A DNA stretch of 64,000 nucleotides from Candidatus Nanopelagicales bacterium (GTDB lineage Bacteria > Actinomycetota > Actinomycetes > S36-B12 > CAIYMF01): the NCBI GenBank assembly GCA_017848795.1, contig JAFIHG010000014.1:1-64000 (forward strand). Reading direction: 5' to 3'. Both the position numbers and the translations under genes were made by a program. Positions 45,048 through 54,708 of this stretch are shown piece by piece (positions within the stretch are counted from its first letter, which is position 1; each line of letters opens with the position of its first letter). The notes beneath the pieces are model-generated. The model made no database searches. It was not told where the DNA came from and saw only the letters and a program-made list of their open reading frames with translations.

Positions 45048-46010
45048 ATGACGTACGCGATCGAGGCCGAGGGCCTGGTCAAGACGTTCGGCACCACGCG
45101 CGCCCTCGACGGCGTCGATCTGCGTGCCCGTCAGGGCACCGTGCTCGGGCTGCTCGGCCCGAACGGTGCCGGCAAGACGACGGCGGTGCGCGTGCTCGCC
45201 ACCCTGCTGCGGGCGGACGGCGGGACCGCCCGGGTCGGCGGTTACGACGTGGCAACGCAACCGGGCCGGGTGCGCAGGCTGATCGGCCTCACCGGCCAGT
45301 ACGCCTCCGTCGACGAGGACCTCTCGGGCACCCAGAACCTGATGCTCATCGGATCGCTGCTGGACCTGCGCCGCCGGGACGCCCGCGCGCGTGCCGCGGA
45401 ACTGCTGGACTGGTTCGACCTCACCGCGGCCGCCGATCGCCCGGCCAAGACCTACTCGGGTGGCATGCGCCGGCGGTTGGACCTGGCGGCCGGTCTGGTC
45501 GGGCGCCCCGCCATCGTCTTCCTCGACGAGCCCACGACCGGCCTCGATCCGGCCAAGCGCGACGACATGTGGGGCGTCGTACGCCGGCTCGTCGCCGATG
45601 GCGCCACGGTGCTGCTCACCACGCAGTACCTCGAGGAGGCGGACGCGCTCGCCGACGAGATCACCGTCATCGACCACGGGCGGGTCATCGCCCACGACAC
45701 CCCGGTCGGGCTCAAGCGTGTCGTGGGCGGGCGGACCCTCGAGGTGCAGCCCGCCGACCCGGGGCGGCTGGGGGAGGTGGCCGGGATCCTGCGCGGGATC
45801 GCGGGCAGCGAGCCGGACCCGATCCGGCGCGGGGTGCTGGCGGTACCGGTGCGGGACGACGACGCGCTCCCGGAGTCGGTCGCCCGGCTCGCCGCCGCGG
45901 GGATCGCGGTCGTGGAGCTCTCCCTGCATCTGCCGAGCCTGGACGAGGTCTTCTTCTCGCTCACCGGAAGACGCGCGACGACCGACGAGACCGAAGGGAG
46001 TGCCGCATGA
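45048..46010 (+). CDS. DrrA-type ABC exporter ATP-binding protein
   Basis: This 320-residue ATPase energises drug or lipid export. Walker A is GLLGPNGAGKTTAVR, the signature is TYSGGMRRRLDLAAGLVG, Walker B is AIVFLDEPTTGLDPAKRDD and the H loop is TTQYLEEADALAD. A C-terminal DUF4162-type domain (GGRTLEVQPADPGRLGEVAG) is typical of daunorubicin-resistance proteins. The stop overlaps the permease start by ATGA. Substrate unknown; no biosynthetic genes are close. Confidence 0.94.
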   Translation: MTYAIEAEGLVKTFGTTRALDGVDLRARQGTVLGLLGPNGAGKTTAVRVLATLLRADGGTARVGGYDVATQPGRVRRLIGLTGQYASVDEDLSGTQNLMLIGSLLDLRRRDARARAAELLDWFDLTAAADRPAKTYSGGMRRRLDLAAGLVGRPAIVFLDEPTTGLDPAKRDDMWGVVRRLVADGATVLLTTQYLEEADALADEITVIDHGRVIAHDTPVGLKRVVGGRTLEVQPADPGRLGEVAGILRGIAGSEPDPIRRGVLAVPVRDDDALPESVARLAAAGIAVVELSLHLPSLDEVFFSLTGRRATTDETEGSAA

Positions 46011-46831
46011 GCAGCACCACCGTCCTGACCCCCTCGGACGTCCCCGCGACGCGGGATGACGCGCCGCCGCGGCGCCCGTTCGCGCTGGTGCGTCACAGCG
46101 CAGCGCTCGCCCGGCGCAGCCTGATCAAGCTGACGCGTACGCCGGAGGCGTTCATCGACGTGACGCTCCAGCCGGTCATCTTCCTGCTGCTGTTCGTCTA
46201 CGTGTTCGGCGGGGCGATCGCCGGGGACACCTCCGACTACCTGCAGTACCTGCTGCCCGGCATCCTCGCCCAGACCGTGGCGATGACGATCACGATCGGC
46301 GTGAACCTCAACAGTGACATCGAGAAGGGCGTGTTCGACCGGTTCCGCAGCCTGCCGATCGCCCGGTCCGCGCCATTGGTCGGCGCCGTGTTCGCCGACG
46401 TCGTGCGCTACGTGACGATCTGCGTCGTAACTCTCGGTTTCGGCTACGTCATGGGTTTCCGCATCCACACGAACGTGTTCGCCGCTCTCGCCGGGTGCCT
46501 GGTGGCAGTGGCGTTCGCACTGTGCCTGTCGTGGGTCTCGGTCTGGGTCGGCATGAAGGTCCGGTCGTCCGGCGCGGCCCAGGGCGTGACGATCCTCGTG
46601 GTGCTGCCGTTGTCCTTCGGCAGCAACGTGTTCGTGCCCACCGACACGCTTCCGGAGTGGCTGCAGGGTTTCGTCAGGATCAACCCGCTGACCCAGCTCG
46701 TGGACACGGTGCGCGGGCTCTTCCTCGGCGGCCCGGTCGCCGGTCCGCTGCTGTGGACCGTGCTCTGGATGCTCGGCCTGCTCGTCGTCTTCGTGCCACT
46801 CGCGCTACGGGCGTACGCCCGCAAGGCGTGA
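46007..46831 (+). CDS. DrrB-type ABC exporter permease
   Basis: This 274-residue ABC-2 permease has six hydrophobic helices. It shows TPEAFIDVTLQPVIFLLLFV, YLQYLLPGILAQTVAMTITI, GVFDRFRSLPIARSAPLVGA and NPLTQLVDTVRGLFLGGP, all typical of DrrB. It forms the membrane part of the exporter with the preceding ATPase, to which it is translationally coupled. It is convergent with the AfsR-like regulator, 20 bp apart. Confidence 0.93.
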   Translation: MSSTTVLTPSDVPATRDDAPPRRPFALVRHSAALARRSLIKLTRTPEAFIDVTLQPVIFLLLFVYVFGGAIAGDTSDYLQYLLPGILAQTVAMTITIGVNLNSDIEKGVFDRFRSLPIARSAPLVGAVFADVVRYVTICVVTLGFGYVMGFRIHTNVFAALAGCLVAVAFALCLSWVSVWVGMKVRSSGAAQGVTILVVLPLSFGSNVFVPTDTLPEWLQGFVRINPLTQLVDTVRGLFLGGPVAGPLLWTVLWMLGLLVVFVPLALRAYARKA

Positions 46832-46851
46832 CGGGCTCGTACCCGCCATGG

Positions 46852-49800
46852 TCACGTCGTGGCGTCCGCGCCCGTCCGACCGAAGAGCGCCGCAGCGGCC
46901 TGCGCCGCCTCCGGGGGCGTGAGCAACGCCAGCTCCCGGTAGCAGCGCGCGAACTCGTCGGCCCCGAGCGCTTTGACGGCCGCCTCCGTCGCTGCCGCCA
47001 CCTGGGGGTCCCGGCCGGTACGTCCGCCGCGCTCGGCAGCGGCCGTCCCGATGCCGAGCAGGGCGGCTCCGGCGCCGAGCAGCCGGGCGGCGTCCGGCGC
47101 GCGGTCCACTGCGAGCGCCCAGCTCGCCGCCGCCTGTGCGACGAGGGCCGTGATGGGCATGTCGTGCGAGGACAGGGCGACCTCGTAAGCGGTGGCGAAC
47201 CGGTCGCCGGCGCGCGCGGGGTCGTCGTCCACGGCCAGTGCGAGCAGCCCTGCGGACGCGAGCAGCACGGCCCGCAGCTGCGGGGCGACCCGCGCACCCT
47301 CGGCGGCAGCCGTGGCGCGCGCGTGGGCAGCCACCGCCGCGTCGAGGTGCCCTTCGGCCAGGGCGGTCATCGCCTGTGCGATCGCCACGAGACACCTCGC
47401 TTGGCGTGAACCGCTGCGGGCCGCACCGGTCTCGGCCGCGGAGAGCAGTTCGGCGGCCAGCTGGCGGTTGCCGGCGTGTGCCTCGACGCGCGCGAGCTGC
47501 AGTTGCAGCTGCACCTCGTCGCTGGAGCCGACACCGAGCTCGGCGAACAGCGTGAGCGCCTCCCGGTACGCCTCCCGCGCCCCGTCGAGCTCGTCCTGCA
47601 CCAGCAGCGCATCACCGAGCCCGTGCAGGCATCTCGCGATCCCCCAGCGGTCCCCCGTCGACCGGAAGAACCCCAAGGCCGCCGAGACTTCCTGCCGGGC
47701 CTGCTCGGCGGCCCCCGCATTCGCGTGCATCGCGGCGCTCAACAGGTGCAGTGCACCCTTGGCCCACGGGTCCGGGTGTTGCAGCGCCTGTTCGACCGCC
47801 GCCTGCCAGTCCCCGGGCGGGGTCGCCAGGAAGGCTGCGGCCGGACCGAGCAGGGCCAGCAGCGGGTGTGATGCATCCCGGTCGACGTCGGGGATGGTGC
47901 GGAACGTCGCCTCGATCGCCGCCCGATCCGCGAGCGGGATGGTGTCCGCCGCGAGCGCGTTGACCAGGTAGAGGCCGGTGACCATCGCCATCGTCTGGGC
48001 GTCGGTCGTTCCCGGCACGGCGAGGGCCGCGCTGCACCACGCGGCGGCCTCCGCGTGGCTGTCGTTCACCAGCCAGTACCAGCCGAGGCCGGCCGCGATC
48101 CGCATCGCGGTGTCGGCGTCCGCTGAGTCGATGGAGAACCGCAGTGCAGCCAACAGGTTGTCGCGTTCGAGCTCGATGCAGGCGAACGCCGCGAGCTGGC
48201 CGGCGCTACGCAGCATCGGCTCGAGCCGTTCGATCTCGTCGCGGAAGTATCTGGCGTGGGTGCGGCGCACCGCCGGTAGGGAGGTGCCCAACCGCTCGGC
48301 GCCGTACTCCCGGAGCGTCTCGAGCATGCGGTACCGGGGCTCGCCCGCCGCCACCAGGGCGATCAACGACTTGTCGGCGAGCCGGGCGAGGGCGTCCTCG
48401 CTGTCGGCGAGGGACGTCTCCGGCGGCATGCAGACGGCGCGCACGGCCGCTACCGTCGCGCCCCCTGGGAAGACCGAGAACCGTTCGGCGAGCGAGCGTT
48501 CCTCCTCGTCGAGCAGGTCCCAGCTCCATTCGACGACGGCGCGCAGCGTGCGGTGCCGCGCGACCGCGTCGCGGCGCCCGCCGGTGAGCAACCGGAAGCG
48601 GTCGTCCAGGCGCGCGGCGAGCTGGTGCACGGTCATCGCACGCATCCGGGCGGCCGCGAGCTCGATCGCGAGGGGGAGCCCGTCCAGACGCCGGCACAGC
48701 TCGACGACGTCGTCCCGCGTCCGTTTGTCCAGGGTGAAGCCGGGCGCGGCCGCAGTCGCGCGGTCGAGGAACAGGCGTACGGACGCGGTCGCCCGCGCCT
48801 CGGCCAGATCGGCACCTGCGCCGGGACGGGCGAGCATCGGCACCGGGAAGACGACCTCGCCGGTGATCGCGAGCGCCTCGCGGCTGGTCGCCAGGACCCG
48901 CAGTTCCGGGCAGTGTGCGAGCAGGTCGGCCGTGAACTGCGCCGCGCCCTCCACGAGATGCTCGCAGTTGTCCAGCAGCAGCAGGTACGGCGCGCCGCGC
49001 AGGTGGTCGACGATCCGGGTCCGTGCATCGACCCGCCCATAACGGTTCGGGTCGAGGACGCGCTGCTCGCGGATCGCCAGCGCGTCCAGCGCCGCCTGCG
49101 GGATCTCGCGGGCGTCGCTCACCGGCGCGAGCTCCACGAGCGCCGCGGGGAGGTGCGGGCTGTGCCTGCTCGCGGTCTCGATGGCGAGGCGGGTCTTGCC
49201 CGCCCCGCCCGGACCGACGAGCGTGACGAGCCGTTCCCGCTGTAGCAGCGCGTCAAGACGCGCCAGCTCGTCCTCGCGGCCCAGGAAGCTCGTCAGCTGC
49301 GCGGGTAACCGGGAAGGCGGCGCTGTCGTCGTCGCTGTCGGGGAGACCCGCTCGCCGCGCAGCAGCTCGAGGTGCAGCGCCTGTACAGCGGGGGACGGGT
49401 CGGCCCCCAGCTGCGCCGCCAGCCGCCCGCGCAGCGTCTCGTACGTCCGCAGTGCGTCGGCCGGCCGCCCGAGGTCGAACTGGGCCTGCATCAGCAGGGC
49501 GACCGCCGGTTCCCGCTCGGGGTCGGCGGCGACGAGCGCCGTGAGGTCGCCGACCGCCTCGGCGGGACGACCGGCGGCGAGCAGGGCGGCGAGCCGGGCC
49601 TCGTCGAGCGTCCGCCGCTCGTCCTCCAGGCGCGCCGCGTCGGCTCGCGCGAAGGGTGGGTCTCCGAGGTCGGACAGCGCCGCGCCGCGCCAGAGCGCCA
49701 GCGCCTCCCGTCGGCAGCGGTCGGCCTCCTCGTCGGCGCCGGCCCGCGTCGCGTCGCGGGCGAGGCGGGCGAGCCGGCGGAACCGCAGGGCGTCGACGTC

Positions 49801-50079
49801 CTCGGGCGCGATGCGTAGGCGGTAGCCGGCCGGGTGCGACTGCACGAGGGCCGGGTCCGGCAGCGCTCGGCGCAACCGTGACACGAGGGACTGCACCGCG
49901 TTCGTCGTGTCGTCGGGGACCGCGTCGTCCCACAACGCGAGGGCCAGGGCATCGGTGCTCACGGACCGTCCGGCGTCGAGCGCGAGGCGTGCGAGCAGCG
50001 CGCGCAGGCGGGCACCGCCCACCGTGATGGGTGCGTCACCGTCGTCCAGCTCGAGCGGGCCGAGGAGGCGTACCTGCAC
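46852..50079 (-). CDS. AfsR/SARP-type regulator with BTAD, NB-ARC and TPR domains
   Basis: This is a 1075-residue STAND-type regulator. Residues 1-92 form an OmpR-like winged helix (MQVRLLGPLELDDGDAPITV). Residues ~95-243 are the bacterial transcriptional activation domain (FRRLARLARDATRAGADEEA). Residues ~265-560 are an NB-ARC ATPase (Walker A GPGGAGKTRLAIE at 289-301; LLLLDNCEHLVEGAAQF as Walker B). The remainder is a TPR-like helical repeat region (EQARQEVSAALGFFRSTGDR). Such proteins activate secondary-metabolism or stress genes after nucleotide-driven oligomerisation. The nearest candidates for control are the convergent exporter genes; this is inferred. Confidence 0.93.
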   Translation of the reverse strand: MQVRLLGPLELDDGDAPITVGGARLRALLARLALDAGRSVSTDALALALWDDAVPDDTTNAVQSLVSRLRRALPDPALVQSHPAGYRLRIAPEDVDALRFRRLARLARDATRAGADEEADRCRREALALWRGAALSDLGDPPFARADAARLEDERRTLDEARLAALLAAGRPAEAVGDLTALVAADPEREPAVALLMQAQFDLGRPADALRTYETLRGRLAAQLGADPSPAVQALHLELLRGERVSPTATTTAPPSRLPAQLTSFLGREDELARLDALLQRERLVTLVGPGGAGKTRLAIETASRHSPHLPAALVELAPVSDAREIPQAALDALAIREQRVLDPNRYGRVDARTRIVDHLRGAPYLLLLDNCEHLVEGAAQFTADLLAHCPELRVLATSREALAITGEVVFPVPMLARPGAGADLAEARATASVRLFLDRATAAAPGFTLDKRTRDDVVELCRRLDGLPLAIELAAARMRAMTVHQLAARLDDRFRLLTGGRRDAVARHRTLRAVVEWSWDLLDEEERSLAERFSVFPGGATVAAVRAVCMPPETSLADSEDALARLADKSLIALVAAGEPRYRMLETLREYGAERLGTSLPAVRRTHARYFRDEIERLEPMLRSAGQLAAFACIELERDNLLAALRFSIDSADADTAMRIAAGLGWYWLVNDSHAEAAAWCSAALAVPGTTDAQTMAMVTGLYLVNALAADTIPLADRAAIEATFRTIPDVDRDASHPLLALLGPAAAFLATPPGDWQAAVEQALQHPDPWAKGALHLLSAAMHANAGAAEQARQEVSAALGFFRSTGDRWGIARCLHGLGDALLVQDELDGAREAYREALTLFAELGVGSSDEVQLQLQLARVEAHAGNRQLAAELLSAAETGAARSGSRQARCLVAIAQAMTALAEGHLDAAVAAHARATAAAEGARVAPQLRAVLLASAGLLALAVDDDPARAGDRFATAYEVALSSHDMPITALVAQAAASWALAVDRAPDAARLLGAGAALLGIGTAAAERGGRTGRDPQVAAATEAAVKALGADEFARCYRELALLTPPEAAQAAAALFGRTGADATT

Positions 50080-50183
50080 GGGGGCAAGCCTGTCAGCCGC
50101 GGCGGACCGGCGTCATCCACGCCGTCGGTGACCGGTGCGGCCGGCGACGGGCAGTGCCGGGCTGGAGAGCTGTGGCCGCCGCG

Positions 50184-51014
50184 TCAGCCGGCAAGCCCCG
50201 CCGCGAGCAGCTCCACCTCGTCCCCGACCCGCAGCTCCCCGACCGTCTCGGGTACCAGCCGGATGCCGAACCAGACCTTGCCCGACCAGCGCCGGTAGCG
50301 CGCGAGCGTACGGGTCGGCTCGTGGCTGCGGGCGAGCGTGTCGGGGTCGTAGGTCGGCAGTACGCACCGGTCGCAGCTCTCGGCGAAGCGCAGCGCCAGC
50401 GTGCCGATCCGCAGCCGCAGCCAGTCGTGCTCCGCGAACGGCTTCTCGCCGTCGATCACCAGGTTGGGGCGGAAGCGGACCATCGACAGCGGATCCGGCC
50501 GGGGCTCGCCCCGCTCGGCGGCGGTCTGCGCGACGAGCTGGTCGAGGCGCCGCAGCGAGGCCTCGGTGGTGAGCAGCAGTGGCGCGGTGTCCGCGAGGTT
50601 CAAGGCGTCCCCGGGGCGCCCGCCGTGCCCCTCACCGATCTCGCGTCCCGCCGGGTCCTGCTGGTGGCCGAGGCGCACCGCACGACCGAGTACGGCGGTG
50701 AGCCACTGCGCCGCGTCCGGACCGGCGTCGGTCATCGGACCGAGCCAGTCCGAGCGGTACGCCGTACCCTCCCGCGGACGGGCGACCGCGAGCTCGGCAC
50801 GACCCGGCGCCCGCAGCACCAGCCCGTCCGGTGTCGGGACCGGCGAGACGGTGAGCAGCCGCGGCTCCTCCCGCGCGGTCAGCTCGGTGCCGTCGGGCAG
50901 CAGCGCCGCCCACCGCCGGTCGTCGGCCAGCCCCCACCGCTCGACGTGCGCCGCCGGGACGTCGTACCCGCGCATCGACTTCACCGGGTAGATCCGCAGC
51001 GCTGTCAGTCGCAC
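50184..51014 (-). CDS. MOSC-domain molybdenum cofactor protein (mARC/YcbX-like)
   Basis: This 276-residue protein has an N-terminal beta-barrel domain (RLTALRIYPVKSMRGYDVPA) and a MOSC domain. The cysteine region ESCDRCVLPTYDPDT corresponds to the molybdenum-binding cysteine loop of mARC and YcbX enzymes, which reduce N-hydroxylated compounds with Moco. MVRFRPNLVIDGEKPFAEHD is also a family signature. It probably receives electrons from a partner not encoded nearby. It starts at GTG 51014. Confidence 0.9.
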   Translation of the reverse strand: MRLTALRIYPVKSMRGYDVPAAHVERWGLADDRRWAALLPDGTELTAREEPRLLTVSPVPTPDGLVLRAPGRAELAVARPREGTAYRSDWLGPMTDAGPDAAQWLTAVLGRAVRLGHQQDPAGREIGEGHGGRPGDALNLADTAPLLLTTEASLRRLDQLVAQTAAERGEPRPDPLSMVRFRPNLVIDGEKPFAEHDWLRLRIGTLALRFAESCDRCVLPTYDPDTLARSHEPTRTLARYRRWSGKVWFGIRLVPETVGELRVGDEVELLAAGLAG

Positions 51015-51118
51015 CGCTCGACGGTACAGCGCCGTGACCGGCGGCGACGCCGCTCCCGGTGGTGCGTCAGCGGGTCCCGGGCGAGGGTGTAGGGCGGGGA
51101 CCGACGTGGAGGATGGAC

Positions 51119-51451
51119 ATGACAGAACCGGAGATCTCGCCGGCCGCGCCTGCGGACGAGCCGCTCGGTGACCTCGGCGACCAGGCGCAGCGCCTGCAGA
51201 TGGTCGAGGAGCAGGAAGCGATCAAGGCGGCGCTCGCGGGGCGTCCCCACGGTGACGACACCGTCGACCGTGCGGCGCGCATCGAGAACCTCGAGGGCGC
51301 GGACCCGATGACCAGCCCGCTGGAACGGGACTCGAGCGACGATCCGGTGCACGGCGGCGAGGACGTGACGGGGGACGAGATCCCCGACGAGGAGGACGTC
51401 ATCGCCGAGCAGCTGGACGGCGACCCCACCAGCGTCCCGGAAGAGGGCTGA
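51119..51451 (+). CDS. Acidic hypothetical protein
   Basis: This 110-residue protein starts at ATG 51119, six bases after GGAGG. It is highly acidic and hydrophilic, with LGDLGDQAQRLQMVEEQEAI, RPHGDDTVDRAARIENLEGA and an Asp/Glu-rich end. It is predicted to be disordered apart from one helix. I recognise no family with certainty. It is divergent from the MOSC gene and 140 bp before the MFS gene. Confidence 0.65.
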   Translation: MTEPEISPAAPADEPLGDLGDQAQRLQMVEEQEAIKAALAGRPHGDDTVDRAARIENLEGADPMTSPLERDSSDDPVHGGEDVTGDEIPDEEDVIAEQLDGDPTSVPEEG

Positions 51452-51590
51452 GCGGTTTGACCTTGTGGTGAGCGCTTGAGACGCTGACCGGTACATGGGC
51501 CGCCGGTACGGCGGAGCTGCGCACCGGTGACGGGCCGGGACGGTGCGCCCGACCGCGCACCCCGGGTGCGCCAGAAGGGCCCGTACCACG

Positions 51591-52841
51591 ATGACTGCGC
51601 TGCGCGCGTACCGCTCGCTCCCCGCGACCGCGGGCGTCTGGTTCCTCATGGTCGGCCTGCTGGGACGGCTGCCGGCCGCGATGCTGCAGATCGGCACGCT
51701 GCTGCTCGTGGCCGCCGAGACCGGGTCGCTCGCGGCAGGCGGCGCGGCAGCGGCGGCGCTGGCGCTCGGCCAGGCGCTGGGCGGTCCGCTCGTCGGCCGG
51801 CTCGCCGACGCCCGCGGGCACCGGGTGGTCGGACTGACGACTTCCGTCGCGCAGGTCGTCACGATCGTGGCGCTCGTGCTGACGTCGAGCAGCGGCGCAC
51901 CCCTTCCGGCGGTGCTGTGCGCCGCGGTCGGCACCGGGCTGTCCATCCCGCAGGTCGGTGCGCTGGCGCGTGCCCGCTGGGCCGGGATGCTTCCCGGTCA
52001 GCGGGAGGTCTTCGGCACCGCGATGAGCTACGAGGGCGCGGTCGACGAGACGACGTACGTGCTCGGCCCCACCCTGGTCGGGCTGGTCGCCGCCGTCGCG
52101 TCGCCGGCCGCGGCGATGCTCGTGGCAGCCGCCCTGACGGCGGTGTTCGCGACCGGCTTCGCGTTGCATCCCTCGGCGCACCGGGTCGGGCACGACGCGC
52201 ACCTCGAGCCGGCCGGCGGGCAGCGGGCCGACCTGCGCTCGCTGTGGTTGCTCACCGCTCTCATGTTCTGTACCGGCATGTTCTTCGCCTCGATGCAGGC
52301 CGGGGTGACGGCGACCGCCGTCGCGGCCGGGTCCGAGGCGGCAGCCGGCCTGGTCTACGGCGCCATGGGATTGACCAGTGCGATCGCCGGGCTGCTCACT
52401 CCCGCGCTGCCCGCGCGCTTCTCCCTGCCGGCCCGGCTCGTCGTGTTCCCGGTCGTCCTGCTGGTCTGCCTGGCGCCGGTGCTGCTGCTCAGCTGGACGG
52501 GCCCGATGGGCCTGCCCGCGCTCGTGCTGTGCATCCTGCTCGTCGGTGCCGCGGTCGCGCCGACGCTGATCACCGGGATCTCGCTGGGGGAACGTACGGT
52601 CCCGCTCGCGCGGATGTCGTGGGCCATGACGGTGCTCGCCTCGGGGATCGTCCTCGGGTACGGCACCGCCGCCCTGCTCGCGGGGTCGACCGCGCAGGCG
52701 TACGGCCCGATCGGCGCGTTCGCGGTGACCGCCGGCGCCGTCGTGGGCGCGGTGCTGTTCGCGGTCGTCGCCCGCCCCCGGCTCACCCGGTTGCCGGGGC
52801 TCGGACAGGGAGCGCCGGCCCCGGCGGCGCCCATGGCCTGA
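51591..52841 (+). CDS. MFS transporter
   Basis: This 416-residue membrane protein has 12 predicted helices in two halves. The MFS loop motif is visible as GGPLVGRLADARGHRVVGL (GxLaDrxGrr form). The start is placed at ATG 51591 (TALRAYRSLPATAGVWFLMV); the frame opens 16 codons earlier. Repeated APAxxG-like turns and the sugar/drug-efflux pattern suggest an exporter. Substrate unknown. Confidence 0.88.
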   Translation: MTALRAYRSLPATAGVWFLMVGLLGRLPAAMLQIGTLLLVAAETGSLAAGGAAAAALALGQALGGPLVGRLADARGHRVVGLTTSVAQVVTIVALVLTSSSGAPLPAVLCAAVGTGLSIPQVGALARARWAGMLPGQREVFGTAMSYEGAVDETTYVLGPTLVGLVAAVASPAAAMLVAAALTAVFATGFALHPSAHRVGHDAHLEPAGGQRADLRSLWLLTALMFCTGMFFASMQAGVTATAVAAGSEAAAGLVYGAMGLTSAIAGLLTPALPARFSLPARLVVFPVVLLVCLAPVLLLSWTGPMGLPALVLCILLVGAAVAPTLITGISLGERTVPLARMSWAMTVLASGIVLGYGTAALLAGSTAQAYGPIGAFAVTAGAVVGAVLFAVVARPRLTRLPGLGQGAPAPAAPMA

Positions 52842-52854
52842 GGCGGGCACGAGC

Positions 52855-52910
52855 TGTCAGTGGCGCAACGGTGCATGGGCCGTTCAGCCGCTGACAATTC
52901 GAGTTGTCAG
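52855..52910. terminator. Overlapping hairpins between convergent genes
   Basis: TGTCAGTGGC (52855-52864) pairs with GCCGCTGACA (52887-52896), and CTGACAA (52891-52897) pairs with TTGTCAG (52904-52910). The two hairpins share the middle CTGACA, so only one can form at a time. It lies between the MFS stop and the XPB stop and probably ends both transcripts. Confidence 0.6.
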
Positions 52911-52930
52911 CCTGTGCCTGACCCGACCGG

Positions 52931-54583
52931 TCAGTCGGTGTCGCCGGCGAGGATCTCGTCGGCGTCGACGATGCGGTACGCGTACCCCTGCTCGGCGAGG
53001 AAGCGCTGGCGGTGGGCGGCGAAGTCGGCGTCGACCGTGTCGCGGGCGACGACGGCGTAGAAGCGGGCGGTACGCCCGTCAGCCTTGGGGCGCAGGACCC
53101 GTCCGAGGCGCTGCGCCTCCTCCTGGCGGGACCCGAACGATCCCGAGACCTGGATCGCGACGCTCGCCTCGGGCAGGTCGACCGAGAAGTTCGCGACCTT
53201 GCTGACCACCAGCACCCGTACCTCGCCGGTACGGAACTGCTCGAAGAGCTCCTGCCGCGCCTTCACCGTCGTCTCGCCGGTGATCACGGCGGCGTCGAGG
53301 TGCTCGGCGAGCTCGTGCAGCTGGTCGAGGTACTGCCCGATGACCAGCACCTGCTCGTCGGCGTGGCGGCGCAGCAGCGCGTCGACGACGCGCGTCTTGC
53401 GGTCGCTGGAGGCGGCGAGCCGGTAGCGGTCCTCGGGTTCGGCGGTGGCGTACAGCAGCCGCTCGCGGTCGTCAAGGGTCACCCGTACCTCGACGCAGTC
53501 GGCGGGGGCGATGTAGCCCTGGTGCTCGATGTCCTTCCACGGCGCGTCGTACCGCTTGGGTCCGATGAGGGAGAAGACATCGCCCTCGCGGCCGTCCTCG
53601 CGTACCAGCGTCGCCGTCAGCCCGAGCCGCCGGCGGGCCTGGATGTCGGCGGTGAACCGGAAGATCGGGGCGGGGAGCAGGTGGACCTCGTCGTAGACGA
53701 TCAGTCCCCAGTCGCGCGCGTCGAAGAGCTCGAGGTGGTTGTACACGCCCTTGCGCTTGGTGGTCATGACCTGGTAGGTCGCGATCGTCACCGGGCGGAT
53801 CTCCTTGCGCGCGCCGGAGTATTCGCCGATCTCGTCCTCGGTGAGAGTGGTACGCCGCAGCAGCTCGTCACGCCACTGCCGGGCGGCGACGGTGTTCGTC
53901 ACAAGGATCAGCGTCGTCGCCTGCGCGATCGCCATCGCCGCGGCGCCGACGATCGTCTTGCCGGCGCCGCAGGGGAGCACGACGACCCCCGACCCTCCGT
54001 CCCAGAACCCCTGGGCGGCCTGGCGCTGGTAGTCGCGCATCGCCCAGCCGTCCTCCACCAGCGCGATCGGGTGGGCCTCACCGTCCACGTACCCCGCGAC
54101 GTCGTCGGCCGGCCATCCCAGCTTCAGTAGCACCTGCTTGAGGTGGCCCCGTTCGCTGGGGTGCACGACGACGGAGTCCTTGTCGATCCGCGCACCGACG
54201 AGCGGTTCGACCTTCTTGCTGCGCAGCACCTCTTCGAGTACGGCGGTGTCGAATGCGTGCAGTACGAGCCCGTGCGCCGGGTGCTTGCGCAGCTGCAGCC
54301 GCCCGTACCGGTCCATGGTCTCGGCGACGTCGATGAGCAGCGCGTGCGGCACCGGGTAGCGCGAGTAGCGCAGCAGCACGTCGATGACGCCCTCGGCGTC
54401 GTGCCCCGCGGCGCGTGCGTTCCACAGCCCGAGCGGGGTCAGCCGGTACGTGTGAATGTGCTCCGGGGCGCGCTCCAGCTCGGCGAACGGGGCGATCTCG
54501 TGCCGGCACTGGTCGGCGAGCAGGTGGTCGGCCTCGAGCAGCAGCGTCTTGTCGCTCTGCACGATCAGCGGTCCCTCGTTCAC
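52931..54583 (-). CDS. XPB/ERCC3-like DNA repair helicase
   Basis: This 550-residue SF2 helicase starts at GTG 54583. It has an N-terminal damage-recognition-like domain (PLIVQSDKTLLLEADH). The ATPase motifs are I VVVLPCGAGKTIVGAAAMA, II IVYDEVHLLPAPIFR, III RLGLTATLVREDGREGD, and the C-terminal half has ISGS-like QVSGSFGSRQEEAQRLGRVL with arginine fingers. It unwinds DNA 3' to 5' with ATP and matches mycobacterial XPB (Rv0861c). The next upstream gene on the same strand is its usual partner. A palindromic repeat lies 22 bp before its start. Confidence 0.95.
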   Translation of the reverse strand: MNEGPLIVQSDKTLLLEADHLLADQCRHEIAPFAELERAPEHIHTYRLTPLGLWNARAAGHDAEGVIDVLLRYSRYPVPHALLIDVAETMDRYGRLQLRKHPAHGLVLHAFDTAVLEEVLRSKKVEPLVGARIDKDSVVVHPSERGHLKQVLLKLGWPADDVAGYVDGEAHPIALVEDGWAMRDYQRQAAQGFWDGGSGVVVLPCGAGKTIVGAAAMAIAQATTLILVTNTVAARQWRDELLRRTTLTEDEIGEYSGARKEIRPVTIATYQVMTTKRKGVYNHLELFDARDWGLIVYDEVHLLPAPIFRFTADIQARRRLGLTATLVREDGREGDVFSLIGPKRYDAPWKDIEHQGYIAPADCVEVRVTLDDRERLLYATAEPEDRYRLAASSDRKTRVVDALLRRHADEQVLVIGQYLDQLHELAEHLDAAVITGETTVKARQELFEQFRTGEVRVLVVSKVANFSVDLPEASVAIQVSGSFGSRQEEAQRLGRVLRPKADGRTARFYAVVARDTVDADFAAHRQRFLAEQGYAYRIVDADEILAGDTD

Positions 54584-54604
54584 CGCCCCATCCTGCCACC
54601 GCCG

Positions 54605-54665
54605 CGTGTCCCTGCTCGAATCGTCGTTAACTCTCGGAGTTAACGACGATTCGAGCAGGGACACG
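54605..54665. repeat. Palindromic repeat, copy 4 (perfect, covarying)
   Basis: Exact 29-bp arms (54605-54633 and 54637-54665) around loop TCG. The arm end reads CGTTAACTC where copies 2 and 3 read CGTCAACTC, and the other arm has changed to match (GAGTTAACG for GAGTTGACG): a C-G pair has become T-A. It lies between the XPB start and the stop of its partner gene (54709). Confidence 0.95.
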
Positions 54666-54708
54666 GGCAGGTGGGGAGGTGGTCGGTCGCCCTGTCAGAG
54701 GGGGTGAG

